This document shows, piece by piece, positions 37,168 through 46,205 of a stretch of 64,000 nt of DNA. The stretch is from Alphaproteobacteria bacterium (GTDB taxonomy: Bacteria > Pseudomonadota > Alphaproteobacteria > Sphingomonadales > Emcibacteraceae): assembly GCA_030428615.1 (NCBI GenBank), contig JAUIDN010000001.1:62001-126000 (forward strand), read 5' to 3'. A program made the translations under genes and the position numbers. Position 1 is the first letter of the stretch. Every line of letters begins with the position of its first letter. The notes beneath the pieces were generated by a model. That model did not search any database. It was not told where the DNA came from and saw nothing but the letters and a program-made list of their open reading frames with translations.

Positions 37168-38511
37168 TCAACCTATTGCGTTGGCGCGTTGTTCCGCTTT
37201 CAGGGTAAAAGCAACCAGCACCATCGACATAATGCAGGCTCCCAAAATAAGGCCAAACCCGGCATCCCACCCCGCCATATCCACGGCATATCCAATAACG
37301 ACATTCGCCGAAACCGCACCGCCGACATATCCAAACAATCCTGTGAACCCAGCTGCAGTACCTGCCGCTTTCTTCGGCACCAGATCCAGAGCAAATAACC
37401 CGATAAGCATAACCGGGCCATAGATGAAAAAACCTATAATAATAAGCATTGCTATATCAAGTGCGGGATTTCCCGCTGGATTAAGCCAATACACAAGTAC
37501 ACAGACCATCGTGATCATCATGAATATAATAAGCACAGGTGATCGGTGAGCTTTAAAATATCTGTCTGAAACCCACCCGCAAATAATCGTACCCGGAATA
37601 CCCGCCCATTCGTATAACGCGTAAGCCCAGCCTGTTTCAGCAAAAGAGAAATCCTTAACCTCACTGAGATAAGTCGGCGCCCAGTCAAGAACCCCGTAGC
37701 GTACAAGATAAACAAAAGCGTTCGCTACCGCGATCGCCCACAAAAGTTTGTTGTTCAAAACATAATCAAAGAAAATCTGCTTCGCAGAAAATTCCTTTTC
37801 ATGCGCTTCGTGATATTCGAAAGCGGTCGGATAATTCTGGTGATATTCTTCAATGGTCGGCAGCCCCTGTGATTGCGGTGTATCGCGCACCGCCAGATAG
37901 ATAAATATTGCTATGAGAACTGCAATCATGCCATGGAAATAAAACACCGCATGATAATCGGCAAATATAGCCATTCCAAGAACCGCCAACGGCCCCACAA
38001 GGCCGCCACCAATATTATGCGCAACATTCCAGATAGCCATTTTGGTTCCGCGTTCTGACGGGGAAAACCAATGAACCATCACCCGACCGCTTGGTGGCCA
38101 TCCCATTCCCTGAAACCATCCATTGACCAAAAGAAGGCAAAACATGATCATAACTGTGCTCGTGGCCCACGCCATTGTACCCATTGCGATCATTGTAAAA
38201 GCAGACGCCATCAGACCTATAGACATAAAATAACGTGCATTGCTGCGGTCCGATACGCTCCCCATGATAAATTTAGATAGACCATATGCAATTGCGACAC
38301 CGGAAAGCGCAAATCCAAGTTCTGTTTTCGAATAGCCTTCCTCAATTAACGACGGCATCGCCAGTGTAAAGTTTTTCCTGACCAGATAGTAGCCCGCGTA
38401 GCCGATAAAAATACCGATAAAAACCTGAAACCTGAGACGCTTATATTCACCGTCTTTTTTTTCTTCGCCTATCTCATCCTTATGTGGCGCTGGTTTTAGA
38501 AATCCAATCAT
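37168..38511 (-). CDS. glpT: Glycerol-3-phosphate/organophosphate transporter
   Basis: A 447-residue MFS protein of the organophosphate:phosphate antiporter family. The signature FIGYAGYYLVRKNFTLAMPSL at the first helix carries the phosphate-binding Arg. Twelve hydrophobic segments are visible. GlpT is preferred over UhpT because the operon also has glpQ and glpD. The ATG at 38511 with AGAGGA is chosen over the upstream frame start at 38541. Confidence 0.87.
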   Translation of the reverse strand: MIGFLKPAPHKDEIGEEKKDGEYKRLRFQVFIGIFIGYAGYYLVRKNFTLAMPSLIEEGYSKTELGFALSGVAIAYGLSKFIMGSVSDRSNARYFMSIGLMASAFTMIAMGTMAWATSTVMIMFCLLLVNGWFQGMGWPPSGRVMVHWFSPSERGTKMAIWNVAHNIGGGLVGPLAVLGMAIFADYHAVFYFHGMIAVLIAIFIYLAVRDTPQSQGLPTIEEYHQNYPTAFEYHEAHEKEFSAKQIFFDYVLNNKLLWAIAVANAFVYLVRYGVLDWAPTYLSEVKDFSFAETGWAYALYEWAGIPGTIICGWVSDRYFKAHRSPVLIIFMMITMVCVLVYWLNPAGNPALDIAMLIIIGFFIYGPVMLIGLFALDLVPKKAAGTAAGFTGLFGYVGGAVSANVVIGYAVDMAGWDAGFGLILGACIMSMVLVAFTLKAEQRANAIG

Positions 38512-38548
38512 ATATATCCTCTTTCCCTGATATGACCCCAATCATCAA

Positions 38549-39577
38549 TTATCGGCCCAAAAACTCCAATGTCCTATCGGGAAAATCGCTAAAAACCCCA
38601 TCAACGCCAATCTGGTTAAGAAACAATTCCAACAAGCCTTCATAATCTCCTGCGAATTCCGGTATGGCGGCTTTCTCTTGGCGGAATGTATATGGATGAA
38701 CCACCATCCCAGCTTCATGAGCATTTTTGACAAGGTCGGTAATTTTATAGGTTTTTCCACTATCTTCTGTTGCCGTGATCATAAACATACTCGGTCCTAT
38801 ACCGTCCGCGTACGTCGCAAGCTGTGAAATCCCTTCTTTTGTAATAATATCTTTATAAGCGTCTTCACCGCCCATAAGCTGCACCAACCTGATGTCCATA
38901 TTCAACATTGGAAGAAGTTCGTCATGAACCCGTTTTAATTCTTTGATCTCAAAAGTTTGAAAAAAAACCTTACTTGTTTTCTTTGTATACCCATATCTCT
39001 TTAATGTTTCCAGGATCGCACGGCTCAAATCCTTCCCTTCTTTAAGATGAAATCCTGGGCTTTTTGCCTCTGGATAGATACCAATATCACCCCCAGTAGA
39101 TTTATTTAATCCCTGAATAAGTTCAATTTCCTCCGCAAATGTATGAACTTTAAACCGGGATTTTCCAAGCGGAAACCGGTCTTTGAATACGGCGGTTTTT
39201 ACACCATCATCGTCAATCCGGTAACGTTCACTAACATCAAGTGTACGAACTTCATCCAGAGTAAAATCAATCACATAATAACGACCATCCTTCCTTTTCC
39301 GGTCAGGGAATTTTTCCTGCACATCCGTCACGCGGTCCAGAAAATGATCATGAAGCACCACAAGCTGACCATCTCTGGTCATGACCACATCCTGCTCTAT
39401 ATAGTCAACACCCATAGCATAGGCCATCGCTTTTGCTGCAATTGTATGTTCCGGGAGATATCCGCTGGCACCACGGTGAGCAATTACTATTTTTTCCGCC
39501 GCTATCGTCACTGGGGCAACTCCACAATAAAAGCTAAAAGCCAATAAAACACAAATATATTTCAGCATTCTTTTCAT
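38549..39577 (-). CDS. glpQ: Periplasmic glycerophosphodiester phosphodiesterase
   Basis: A 342-residue exported enzyme that hydrolyses glycerophosphodiesters to glycerol-3-phosphate plus alcohol. A signal peptide (to about residue 26) precedes the GDPD motifs IAHRGASGYLPEHT and EQDVVMTRDGQLVVLHDH, which supply the two catalytic His and metal-binding acids. It lies between glpD and glpT; its product would be imported by GlpT. Confidence 0.94.
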   Translation of the reverse strand: MKRMLKYICVLLAFSFYCGVAPVTIAAEKIVIAHRGASGYLPEHTIAAKAMAYAMGVDYIEQDVVMTRDGQLVVLHDHFLDRVTDVQEKFPDRKRKDGRYYVIDFTLDEVRTLDVSERYRIDDDGVKTAVFKDRFPLGKSRFKVHTFAEEIELIQGLNKSTGGDIGIYPEAKSPGFHLKEGKDLSRAILETLKRYGYTKKTSKVFFQTFEIKELKRVHDELLPMLNMDIRLVQLMGGEDAYKDIITKEGISQLATYADGIGPSMFMITATEDSGKTYKITDLVKNAHEAGMVVHPYTFRQEKAAIPEFAGDYEGLLELFLNQIGVDGVFSDFPDRTLEFLGR

Positions 39578-39683
39578 TTAATCCTACCCGTAAGTTATTT
39601 TGATCTGAACGTTTATCAGAGTGCAAGAATTAACCTTTTATTGCAATTTAATTTACAGGTGACCTAAAAGTTTAACATTGCCG

Positions 39684-41177
39684 TTAATCGGGGCGGCGAT
39701 TTGCCAACCAGTGAATAAAGGCGCCCTGCTGATCTTGATTCATATGTAGTCCCATCTTTGTTCGTCGCCATAAAATATCTTCGGCTGTCATCGCCCACTC
39801 CTCGTCCATAAGATATAGCACTTCTTTCTCATAGAGGCCTGCGCCGAAATCCTGTCCCATGCCTTCCAAATTGTCTACATCACCAAGCATTTCCCATGCT
39901 TTTGTCCCATAACTTCTGAACAAACGGTGCAAAACAGACTTTTCAAGGAATGGATAATCACGCCCCAGTTTATTTTGATAATATTCGAATTCTGAGAATC
40001 TGAAATTTCCACCGGGCAACGGGTTTTCTGACGTCCATTCTGCCGCCATGCCTGGGAAGAGTTTTTTTAACTTGGCCAACGCCTTTTCCGCGAGAACACG
40101 ATATGTTGTGATTTTACCGCCAATAATATTGAGCAGCGTTTTTTGTTCATTAAGCCGGAGAACAAAATTACGCGTTGCTTCCTGTGCCGCGCTTGCGCCA
40201 TCATCGTAAAGCGGCCTGACACCCGCATAATGATGAATAACCTGTTCGGGGTTGATCTCAGCCTTAAAATATTCACTTGCCATTTCACAAAGATAATTTA
40301 TTTCATCTTGTGAAATTGTGACATTCAATAAATCACCCTGAAAATCCTTATCCGTCGTCCCGATAAGCGTAAAGTCATCTTCGTATGGAATGGCGAATAT
40401 AACGCGCCCGTCTCCTCCCTGAAAAATATAGGCCCTGTCATGATCATATAGCTTTCGAACAATGATATGACTTCCCTTGACAAGACGGATTAACTTACGG
40501 GTGGTCACGTCCAAGGTTTCTTCGATTACTTCATCTATCCAAGGACCTGAGGCATTGATTAGGATTTTTGCCTTAACCGTTTTATAGTCCCCATTATTCA
40601 TATCTCTAATACCGACATGCCAACAATCCGCGCTCCTTGATGCTTTAACACATTTATGCCGCGGTAATATAATGGCCCCTTTATCGCGCGCTACACAGGC
40701 ATTCAAGACAACCAGACGCGCATCATCAACCCAACAATCCGAATATTCAAATGCCAGTTCAAATTCACTTTTCAGTATCCCTGGATATTCGCCCGTGCGC
40801 AGATCCACCTTCGACGTTGCGGGTAGCAGTTTTCGCCCGCCTAAATGATCATAGATAAAAAGGCCAAGTCGGATTAGCCATGCTGGCCTGAGCCCCTTAT
40901 GATAAGGCAGCAAAAATCTAAGCGGCCTTATAATATGTGGCGCGACGTTCAGTAAGACTTCCCGTTCGTGAAGCGCTTTTCTAACCAGCAGAAATTCATA
41001 ATGTTCGAGATAACGAAGTCCGCCGTGGATGAGTTTCGTACTTGCAGACGATGTGCCCCCGCCCAGATCACCCTGCTCTGCGAGAACCACCGAAAGGCCC
41101 CTGCCCGCTGCATCAGCAGCGATTCCAACACCGTTTATTCCCCCACCAATAATAAAAATATCGGCGATATCGCTCAA
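39684..41177 (-). CDS. glpD: Aerobic glycerol-3-phosphate dehydrogenase
   Basis: A 497-residue membrane-associated flavoenzyme that oxidises glycerol-3-phosphate to dihydroxyacetone phosphate and feeds quinone. It starts with FIIGGGINGVGIAADAAGRG (FAD binding) and STKLIHGGLRYLEHYE, and carries the family's C-terminal domain (DFGAGLYEKEVLYLMDEEW). The TTG at 41177 preceded by AAGGA is preferred over the upstream TTG at 41222 and gives the family length. It starts a glpD-glpQ-glpT operon; no glpK is seen. Confidence 0.94.
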   Translation of the reverse strand: MSDIADIFIIGGGINGVGIAADAAGRGLSVVLAEQGDLGGGTSSASTKLIHGGLRYLEHYEFLLVRKALHEREVLLNVAPHIIRPLRFLLPYHKGLRPAWLIRLGLFIYDHLGGRKLLPATSKVDLRTGEYPGILKSEFELAFEYSDCWVDDARLVVLNACVARDKGAIILPRHKCVKASRSADCWHVGIRDMNNGDYKTVKAKILINASGPWIDEVIEETLDVTTRKLIRLVKGSHIIVRKLYDHDRAYIFQGGDGRVIFAIPYEDDFTLIGTTDKDFQGDLLNVTISQDEINYLCEMASEYFKAEINPEQVIHHYAGVRPLYDDGASAAQEATRNFVLRLNEQKTLLNIIGGKITTYRVLAEKALAKLKKLFPGMAAEWTSENPLPGGNFRFSEFEYYQNKLGRDYPFLEKSVLHRLFRSYGTKAWEMLGDVDNLEGMGQDFGAGLYEKEVLYLMDEEWAMTAEDILWRRTKMGLHMNQDQQGAFIHWLANRRPD

Positions 41178-41262
41178 AATTAATCCTTTAAGTGTGATTT
41201 CCCGTTCATATTTGTTACACAATATTACATTGAATTCAAGAATTCTGGAAATGGGAAAATTA

Positions 41263-41511
41263 ATGGATACTATAAAGCTACTGATTGATATTATAGGTTG
41301 GATCGGTGCGGGGTCTCTGCTTTGCGCCTACCTTTTAATCTCCAACAGAAAATTCGATGCCAATTCATATTTTTATCAGAACCTCAATATTTTAGGCAGT
41401 TTCTGCTTAATCGCCAATACATATTATTATGGTACATATGCGTTGGTATTTTTAAACTCTGTTTGGGCAATTATTGGCCTTAATGCAATACGGAAAATGA
41501 AGTTTTCGTGA
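41263..41511 (+). CDS. Small two/three-helix membrane protein (CBU_0592-like)
   Basis: An 82-residue protein with hydrophobic segments at about 6-28, 43-60 and 63-75 (DIIGWIGAGSLLCAYLL, LNILGSFCLIANTYYYG, ALVFLNSVWAIIGL). This looks like the small CBU_0592-type membrane family of unknown function. The ATG at 41263 is chosen; an in-frame ATG at 41251 is possible. It is divergent from glpD. Confidence 0.7.
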   Translation: MDTIKLLIDIIGWIGAGSLLCAYLLISNRKFDANSYFYQNLNILGSFCLIANTYYYGTYALVFLNSVWAIIGLNAIRKMKFS

Positions 41512-41632
41512 CTTAAAATGAATATTTTCTGTATGGATTTCAATTTTTCCAGATAACAATAAGTTTATTTTAATTCTTTTTTTTTAATCTCAAACTATAC
41601 TTAATAACCTTTCACACCTTGGAATAATCTCA

Positions 41633-44029
41633 ATGGCGTCGGTGTTCAAAAAAAAATATCTCAAGACAACGAGCATATGTATGCTTTCCTTAACGGTTGC
41701 CGCCTGTGGTGGCGGCAGCACTGGTGGTGGTAGCACCACCGCTTCACCAACCACTCAGGCCCCACCGGCACCCGCGCCCAATCCCGGCCCCACACCAATC
41801 GCCTATAATACAGCCGAATATCAGGAAAATCCTTCACTCGCACAAATGAATGCCCAGGCAGCCTATTTAAATGGTATTATCGGTGACGGTGTTTTGGTTG
41901 CCGTGATTGACAGCGGCGTAACAGAAATTCCGGAGTTACAGGGGCAACTCCATCCCGACAGTATTAACATCGTAACAACGAATGACGCCGATATTGATGA
42001 TTTTAACGGACATGGTACGGCCATGGCGGGCATCATCGCCGCCAGAAGGGATGGTGCCTTCAATAATGATCCCCCGGAAATCAATATGCATGGGATCGCG
42101 TTTAACGCCCAAATCCTGAACATCAATACGACCAGTGCGGCAAATTGCGATGCAGATGACTGCAATTTCTTTAATTCGGATATTGCCGATGCTTATGACT
42201 ACGCGAGAATACACAACGTGGACGTCATTAACGAAAGCCTCGGTTCCGACAACCCGTCCTCGGCAGCGCTCCTAGCTGCGGCCCAGAGGGCTGTCGACGC
42301 GGATATTCTCATCGTTGTACCCGCAGGAAACAGAGCGGACCCGTCCACCCCTCCAACGGTAACGGAACAGTCTGTTCAACAATCTGCCGCGTTTGCTTAT
42401 GCCCCTTGGGCCAATGGACAGGTTATCATTGCGGGCTCCGTCGATGAGGATAACACAATTTCTGATTTCAGCTATTATGCCGGTGATGATGCACAGGGTG
42501 TGTTTCTTGTCGCACCGGGCAGAGGAATTGTCACCCCGGATTACGACACCACAAATGATTATGACTATGTTTCCGTGACCGGGACATCAGCTTCCACAGC
42601 GCAGATTTCAGGTGCCGCCGCACTCATGTTTGAAGCCTTCCCAAATCTTTCAGCAGCACAGGTTGCTGATCTTTTCTTTACAACCGCAACAGACCTTGGC
42701 GCGCCGGGTACCGACAACATTTATGGGCGTGGTCTTATAAACCTAGAAGAAGCATTCTCAGCGCAAGGTCAATTGACCATTGCCGGTTCCGGGTTTGCGG
42801 CGGGTGTCGGGGTTGGCACAAACGATAACGTCGCGCAGCAAAATTTGTTTTTCTCCGGCGGCGCGTTCGGGGCCGATATTTCATTTGCCGCCGCGCTTGA
42901 TAATATCATGGTGCTGGATAAGTACCAAAGATCATATCATATTGATTTTTCGCAGAGTATTTATAACCAGCAACCCTATACAAGCCTTGATGCGTTTATG
43001 AATAATGGTCTGACCAGTAAATATCAGAATGTTTCTTTAGACGAAAATACGACCTTAAGGCTGGGTTGGCGCCGGGACGACCGTTTTTCAGATATAGATA
43101 AAAAATTCTTTTCAAACCATCTTGGTCGTGACAGAAAAGCCGGTGATCTGAGGATGGCGGTAACCTACAATTTAAACAAAACACAATCCGCTGTCGCGTC
43201 CGCCGGCATGTCGCTTACTGAAATGATGGAAGATTACAGACCAGACGACTATATGGCGCCCGGTAAACACGGGTTTAGTTCACTATTAACACCCGATGGC
43301 ACGCAGGCGGCTTCCTTTAAAAACCAATTCGGCAAAAAAACAGCGCTTCAAAGCGCATATGCCAACAGTAAAGCTTCTTTTGGTGAGGAACTGTTTTCCC
43401 GGAAAATAAATGTGGAAAGTTCGCTATTTTTAAACCGCATTTCACATCAGGTAACAAATAATTTGACCATGGCCCTTGATCTTGGGTTTCTTGAAGAAAA
43501 AGGAAGTGTGTTGGGGGCCGTCTCACGTGGTGCCGTTGAAATCGGCAAGGGCGCCAGTACGGGATTTGTCGGCACAAAACTCGATTATTTTCTTTCCAAT
43601 GACAGTCAGCTTTTCGCCCGTGCATCATACGGCATCACTAAAGTGGATCAAAGCAGTCGCAGCATTCTTGGTAATATTTCCTCCTTGAAATCATACAGTT
43701 ATCTGATCGGCATTAAATCCCGGACCTTATTGTTTGAAAATGATGAGCTTTCCTTCACATTCAGCCAGCCACTGCGCCTTGATGGCGGTTCTGCCTCCGT
43801 CAGCCGGGCGAGTGGACGCAATTATGAAACAGGCCAGTTTACGACATCATTCGAGCGTATATCTTTAAATCCCAGTGGCACAGAACGTGATTTCGAACTT
43901 TCATATTCGATTGCCAATATTTATGGTGCAAGAGTGCAGCTTAATCTGCTTCATCAACTTAACCCCGGACATATCAAATCCATAAATAGTGCGACCAGCC
44001 TTCTCTTCCGGCTTGGATCAGCGTTTTAA
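41633..44029 (+). CDS. Lipidated S8 (subtilisin) protease with C-terminal barrel-like domain
   Basis: A 798-residue protein. The N-terminus is a lipoprotein signal (LTVAAC, Cys25) followed by a Gly/Ser/Pro linker to about residue 56. The S8 catalytic triad is Asp93 (VIDSG), His127 (NGHGTAMAG) and Ser319 (GTSASTA), with oxyanion Asn233 (PAGN). From ~385 onward the sequence is strand-rich with alternating residues and ends LFRLGSAF, consistent with an outer-membrane barrel. The layout resembles autotransporter lipoprotein proteases such as NalP. Surface proteolysis is likely; targets are unknown. Confidence 0.85.
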   Translation: MASVFKKKYLKTTSICMLSLTVAACGGGSTGGGSTTASPTTQAPPAPAPNPGPTPIAYNTAEYQENPSLAQMNAQAAYLNGIIGDGVLVAVIDSGVTEIPELQGQLHPDSINIVTTNDADIDDFNGHGTAMAGIIAARRDGAFNNDPPEINMHGIAFNAQILNINTTSAANCDADDCNFFNSDIADAYDYARIHNVDVINESLGSDNPSSAALLAAAQRAVDADILIVVPAGNRADPSTPPTVTEQSVQQSAAFAYAPWANGQVIIAGSVDEDNTISDFSYYAGDDAQGVFLVAPGRGIVTPDYDTTNDYDYVSVTGTSASTAQISGAAALMFEAFPNLSAAQVADLFFTTATDLGAPGTDNIYGRGLINLEEAFSAQGQLTIAGSGFAAGVGVGTNDNVAQQNLFFSGGAFGADISFAAALDNIMVLDKYQRSYHIDFSQSIYNQQPYTSLDAFMNNGLTSKYQNVSLDENTTLRLGWRRDDRFSDIDKKFFSNHLGRDRKAGDLRMAVTYNLNKTQSAVASAGMSLTEMMEDYRPDDYMAPGKHGFSSLLTPDGTQAASFKNQFGKKTALQSAYANSKASFGEELFSRKINVESSLFLNRISHQVTNNLTMALDLGFLEEKGSVLGAVSRGAVEIGKGASTGFVGTKLDYFLSNDSQLFARASYGITKVDQSSRSILGNISSLKSYSYLIGIKSRTLLFENDELSFTFSQPLRLDGGSASVSRASGRNYETGQFTTSFERISLNPSGTERDFELSYSIANIYGARVQLNLLHQLNPGHIKSINSATSLLFRLGSAF

Positions 44030-44049
44030 ATTCATGGAAAATTATTGCA

Positions 44050-44226
44050 ATGGCTGAAATAATATCTTTAAACAAAGCCCGGAAAAGGAAAATGCGCGAG
44101 GACAAAGAAAAACGCGCTGGGGAAAACCGTGCGAAGTTTGGCCGTAGCAAAGCGGAAAAGAAACTAAGCAAAGTCAAAACAGAAAAGGGAGAAAAAAATC
44201 TGTCCGATCATAAAATCGACGATTAA
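44050..44226 (+). CDS. DUF4169 family small protein
   Basis: A 58-residue, Lys/Arg/Glu-rich, probably helical protein beginning AEIISLNKARKRKMRED and containing AGENRAKFGRSKAEK, the hallmark of the alphaproteobacterial DUF4169 family. Function is unknown. It starts 20 bases after the protease gene, and its stop codon overlaps the stop of the convergent DUF2889 gene (positions 44223-44226). Confidence 0.88.
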   Translation: MAEIISLNKARKRKMREDKEKRAGENRAKFGRSKAEKKLSKVKTEKGEKNLSDHKIDD

Positions 44227-44780
44227 TTTTCCTTATAGTATTCCGGTAAATGCATTTTCACCACTTCGCTATCCTCTGCCCAAGCATGGCAGCTGTTTAA
44301 AACCATTGGCTTAATGTGTTTTTTACTTTCTGCCTGTTGCGAAGCATTTTTCTGAATATTTCCCATCAGCGTCTGAAATGTCACTGTCGCAAGCGGTGCC
44401 AACAACTCCGTAATGTGGGTACAGCCATTTTTTCCTCTGACTTTCTCGTTGATGGCACGACGCCAGCCGCGGCCAATTCTAATCCCGATAAGCTGTTTAT
44501 AAGCATCCGTAATCGCTGGGCACATCTGAAAGGGGCTGTTGTCTGTCACTGCTTCAACATCCGTGACCAGAAAAGTGTCATCCACGGTTAGCCGAACCCA
44601 CATTTCGTGAATAGGCTCACCCGCCGAAATGCCACCCCGCCACTGGTTTTCAATGTCATATGTTTTGATATCCGTCATATGGGCTTCAATGTCCCAAAGT
44701 CCGTCATCACGATGATATCCATTAAGTTCTATGCTGCGTGTATGAATTTTTTTTCGTAACGCGGGTTTCGAAAGTGGCAT
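44223..44780 (-). CDS. DUF2889 family protein
   Basis: A 185-residue cytosolic protein matching DUF2889: HTRSIELNGYHRDDGLWDIEAHMTD at the N-terminus, HEMWVRLTVDD in the middle, then IGRGWRRAINEKVRG and GCTHITELL. The family has no assigned function. The single Cys/His-containing CTHITEL segment is conserved-looking. The start ATG at 44780 is divergent from queC (98-base gap), and the 3' end meets DUF4169. Confidence 0.85.
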   Translation of the reverse strand: MPLSKPALRKKIHTRSIELNGYHRDDGLWDIEAHMTDIKTYDIENQWRGGISAGEPIHEMWVRLTVDDTFLVTDVEAVTDNSPFQMCPAITDAYKQLIGIRIGRGWRRAINEKVRGKNGCTHITELLAPLATVTFQTLMGNIQKNASQQAESKKHIKPMVLNSCHAWAEDSEVVKMHLPEYYKEN

Positions 44781-44878
44781 TTTTTGTCCCTTATCTCAGA
44801 TCAATAACTTTCTTATAATAGATCAGGAAAAAATAGTCATGGTATTCTCTTATAATTTACGCTATCTGATGCAAAGAA

Positions 44879-45580
44879 ATGGATATTGATATGACAAAAA
44901 AAGCAGTGATTTTGCTCAGCGGTGGCCTTGACAGCTCGACCTGTGTTGCGATCGCACAGGATGAGGGCTTCGATGTTTATGGACTCAGTTTTCGCTATGG
45001 CCAGCGTGATACCCGTGAACTTGATGCTGCTGCGGCCGTTGCAAAAGCAATGAATATTTCGCGGCATGTCATTATCGATATTGATCTGCGTGCTTTTGGC
45101 GGCTCCGCCCTGACCGATGACATTGATGTCCCTAAAGGCCGCAATGAAGATGAAATGGCAGGTGAAATCCCGGTTACCTACGTCCCTGCCCGCAATACGA
45201 TCTTCCTGTCATTCGCCCTTGCCTATGCAGAAACGCTTAAAGCGAATGAGATATTTATCGGCGTTAACGCGTTGGATTATAGCGGCTATCCTGATTGTCG
45301 GCCCGAGTATATAGCAGCGTTTCAGAATATGGCACGCCTAGCCACCAAAATCGGGGTCGAAGGCGATAAAGATGTACATATAAACACCCCACTCATCAAT
45401 ATGACAAAAGCGGAAATTATCAAGACGGGCATCAGCCTTGGTGTCGATTACAGCCTGACAACAAGCTGTTATGATCCGGATAAAAACGGCGTGGCCTGCG
45501 GTGAGTGCGATAGTTGCCTGCTGCGCCTGAAAGGGTTTTCGGATGCCGGCACCGAAGATCCGATTGAGTATCAGTCATGA
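44879..45580 (+). CDS. queC: 7-cyano-7-deazaguanine synthase
   Basis: This enzyme converts carboxy-deazaguanine to preQ0 with ATP and ammonia in queuosine synthesis. The 233-residue protein has the PP-loop [10 protein letters not shown] and the C-terminal zinc site [17 protein letters not shown]. The ATG at 44891 would give the more usual N-terminus ([11 protein letters not shown]); neither start has a strong ribosome site. QueE overlaps by 4 bases. No preQ1 riboswitch was recognised upstream. Confidence 0.96.
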   Translation: MDIDMTKKAVILLSGGLDSSTCVAIAQDEGFDVYGLSFRYGQRDTRELDAAAAVAKAMNISRHVIIDIDLRAFGGSALTDDIDVPKGRNEDEMAGEIPVTYVPARNTIFLSFALAYAETLKANEIFIGVNALDYSGYPDCRPEYIAAFQNMARLATKIGVEGDKDVHINTPLINMTKAEIIKTGISLGVDYSLTTSCYDPDKNGVACGECDSCLLRLKGFSDAGTEDPIEYQS

Positions 45581-46203
45581 CCTATTCGGTTAAGGAACTG
45601 TTTTTTACCCTTCAGGGCGAAGGAGCCCATGCCGGAAGGCCTGCCGTTTTCTGCCGATTTACCGGGTGTAACCTGTGGTCCGGCCATGAAAAGGATCGCG
45701 CAGACGCAAAGTGCAATTTTTGTGATACTGATTTTGTTGGCACCAACGGTGAGAACGGCGGAAAATATAAAACCGCAAAACAGTTAGCAAACGCAGCCAT
45801 CAACCTATGGCCCGGTGGTGGCGAACCCTATATTGTCTGCACTGGCGGTGAGCCACTTCTACAACTGGACGTCCCGCTTATCAGGGCCTTTCAGAAGGCC
45901 GGGTTTAAAGTGGCCGTTGAAACCAACGGAACCATCGCCGCACCAAAAGAACTTGATTGGATATGTGTCAGCCCGAAAGTCATGGATGAACTGGTGCAAA
46001 AAACCGGGGATGAGCTGAAATTAGTCTATCCTCAGGATCATATTACCCCTGAAATGGTCGAACATCTTGCGTTTGACAACTATTATCTACAGCCGAAGGA
46101 TGAAAAAGACATGGACCATACTGACAGTGTTGTCAAATATTGCCTCACCCATCCAAAATGGAAATTAAGCCTTCAAATTCATAAGATTATTGGAATTTCT
46201 TAA
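45577..46203 (+). CDS. queE: 7-carboxy-7-deazaguanine synthase
   Basis: A radical SAM enzyme of queuosine synthesis. The 208-residue sequence has [26 protein letters not shown] with the first cluster Cys, followed by a C-X14-C-X2-C cluster motif instead of the common CX3CX2C; this longer spacing is known in a QueE subclass. The SAM motif [11 protein letters not shown] follows. The start overlaps queC by ATGA. Confidence 0.94.
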   Translation: MTYSVKELFFTLQGEGAHAGRPAVFCRFTGCNLWSGHEKDRADAKCNFCDTDFVGTNGENGGKYKTAKQLANAAINLWPGGGEPYIVCTGGEPLLQLDVPLIRAFQKAGFKVAVETNGTIAAPKELDWICVSPKVMDELVQKTGDELKLVYPQDHITPEMVEHLAFDNYYLQPKDEKDMDHTDSVVKYCLTHPKWKLSLQIHKIIGIS

Positions 46204-46205
46204 AG

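Noticed and set aside
37156-37190. AACGCGC...GCGCGTT inverted repeat across the WcaJ-like/glpT stop codons as a bidirectional terminator
   Set aside because: The 21-base loop and lack of T-runs make it weak; most of it lies in coding sequence.
41029-41250. Longer form of the small membrane protein starting at 41029
   Set aside because: The extra 74 codons are antisense to the start of glpD and have no family similarity; the hydrophobic core starts after 41263.
44781-44878. preQ1 riboswitch upstream of queC-queE
   Set aside because: The 98-base gap lacks a recognisable short stem-loop with A-rich tail characteristic of preQ1 aptamers.
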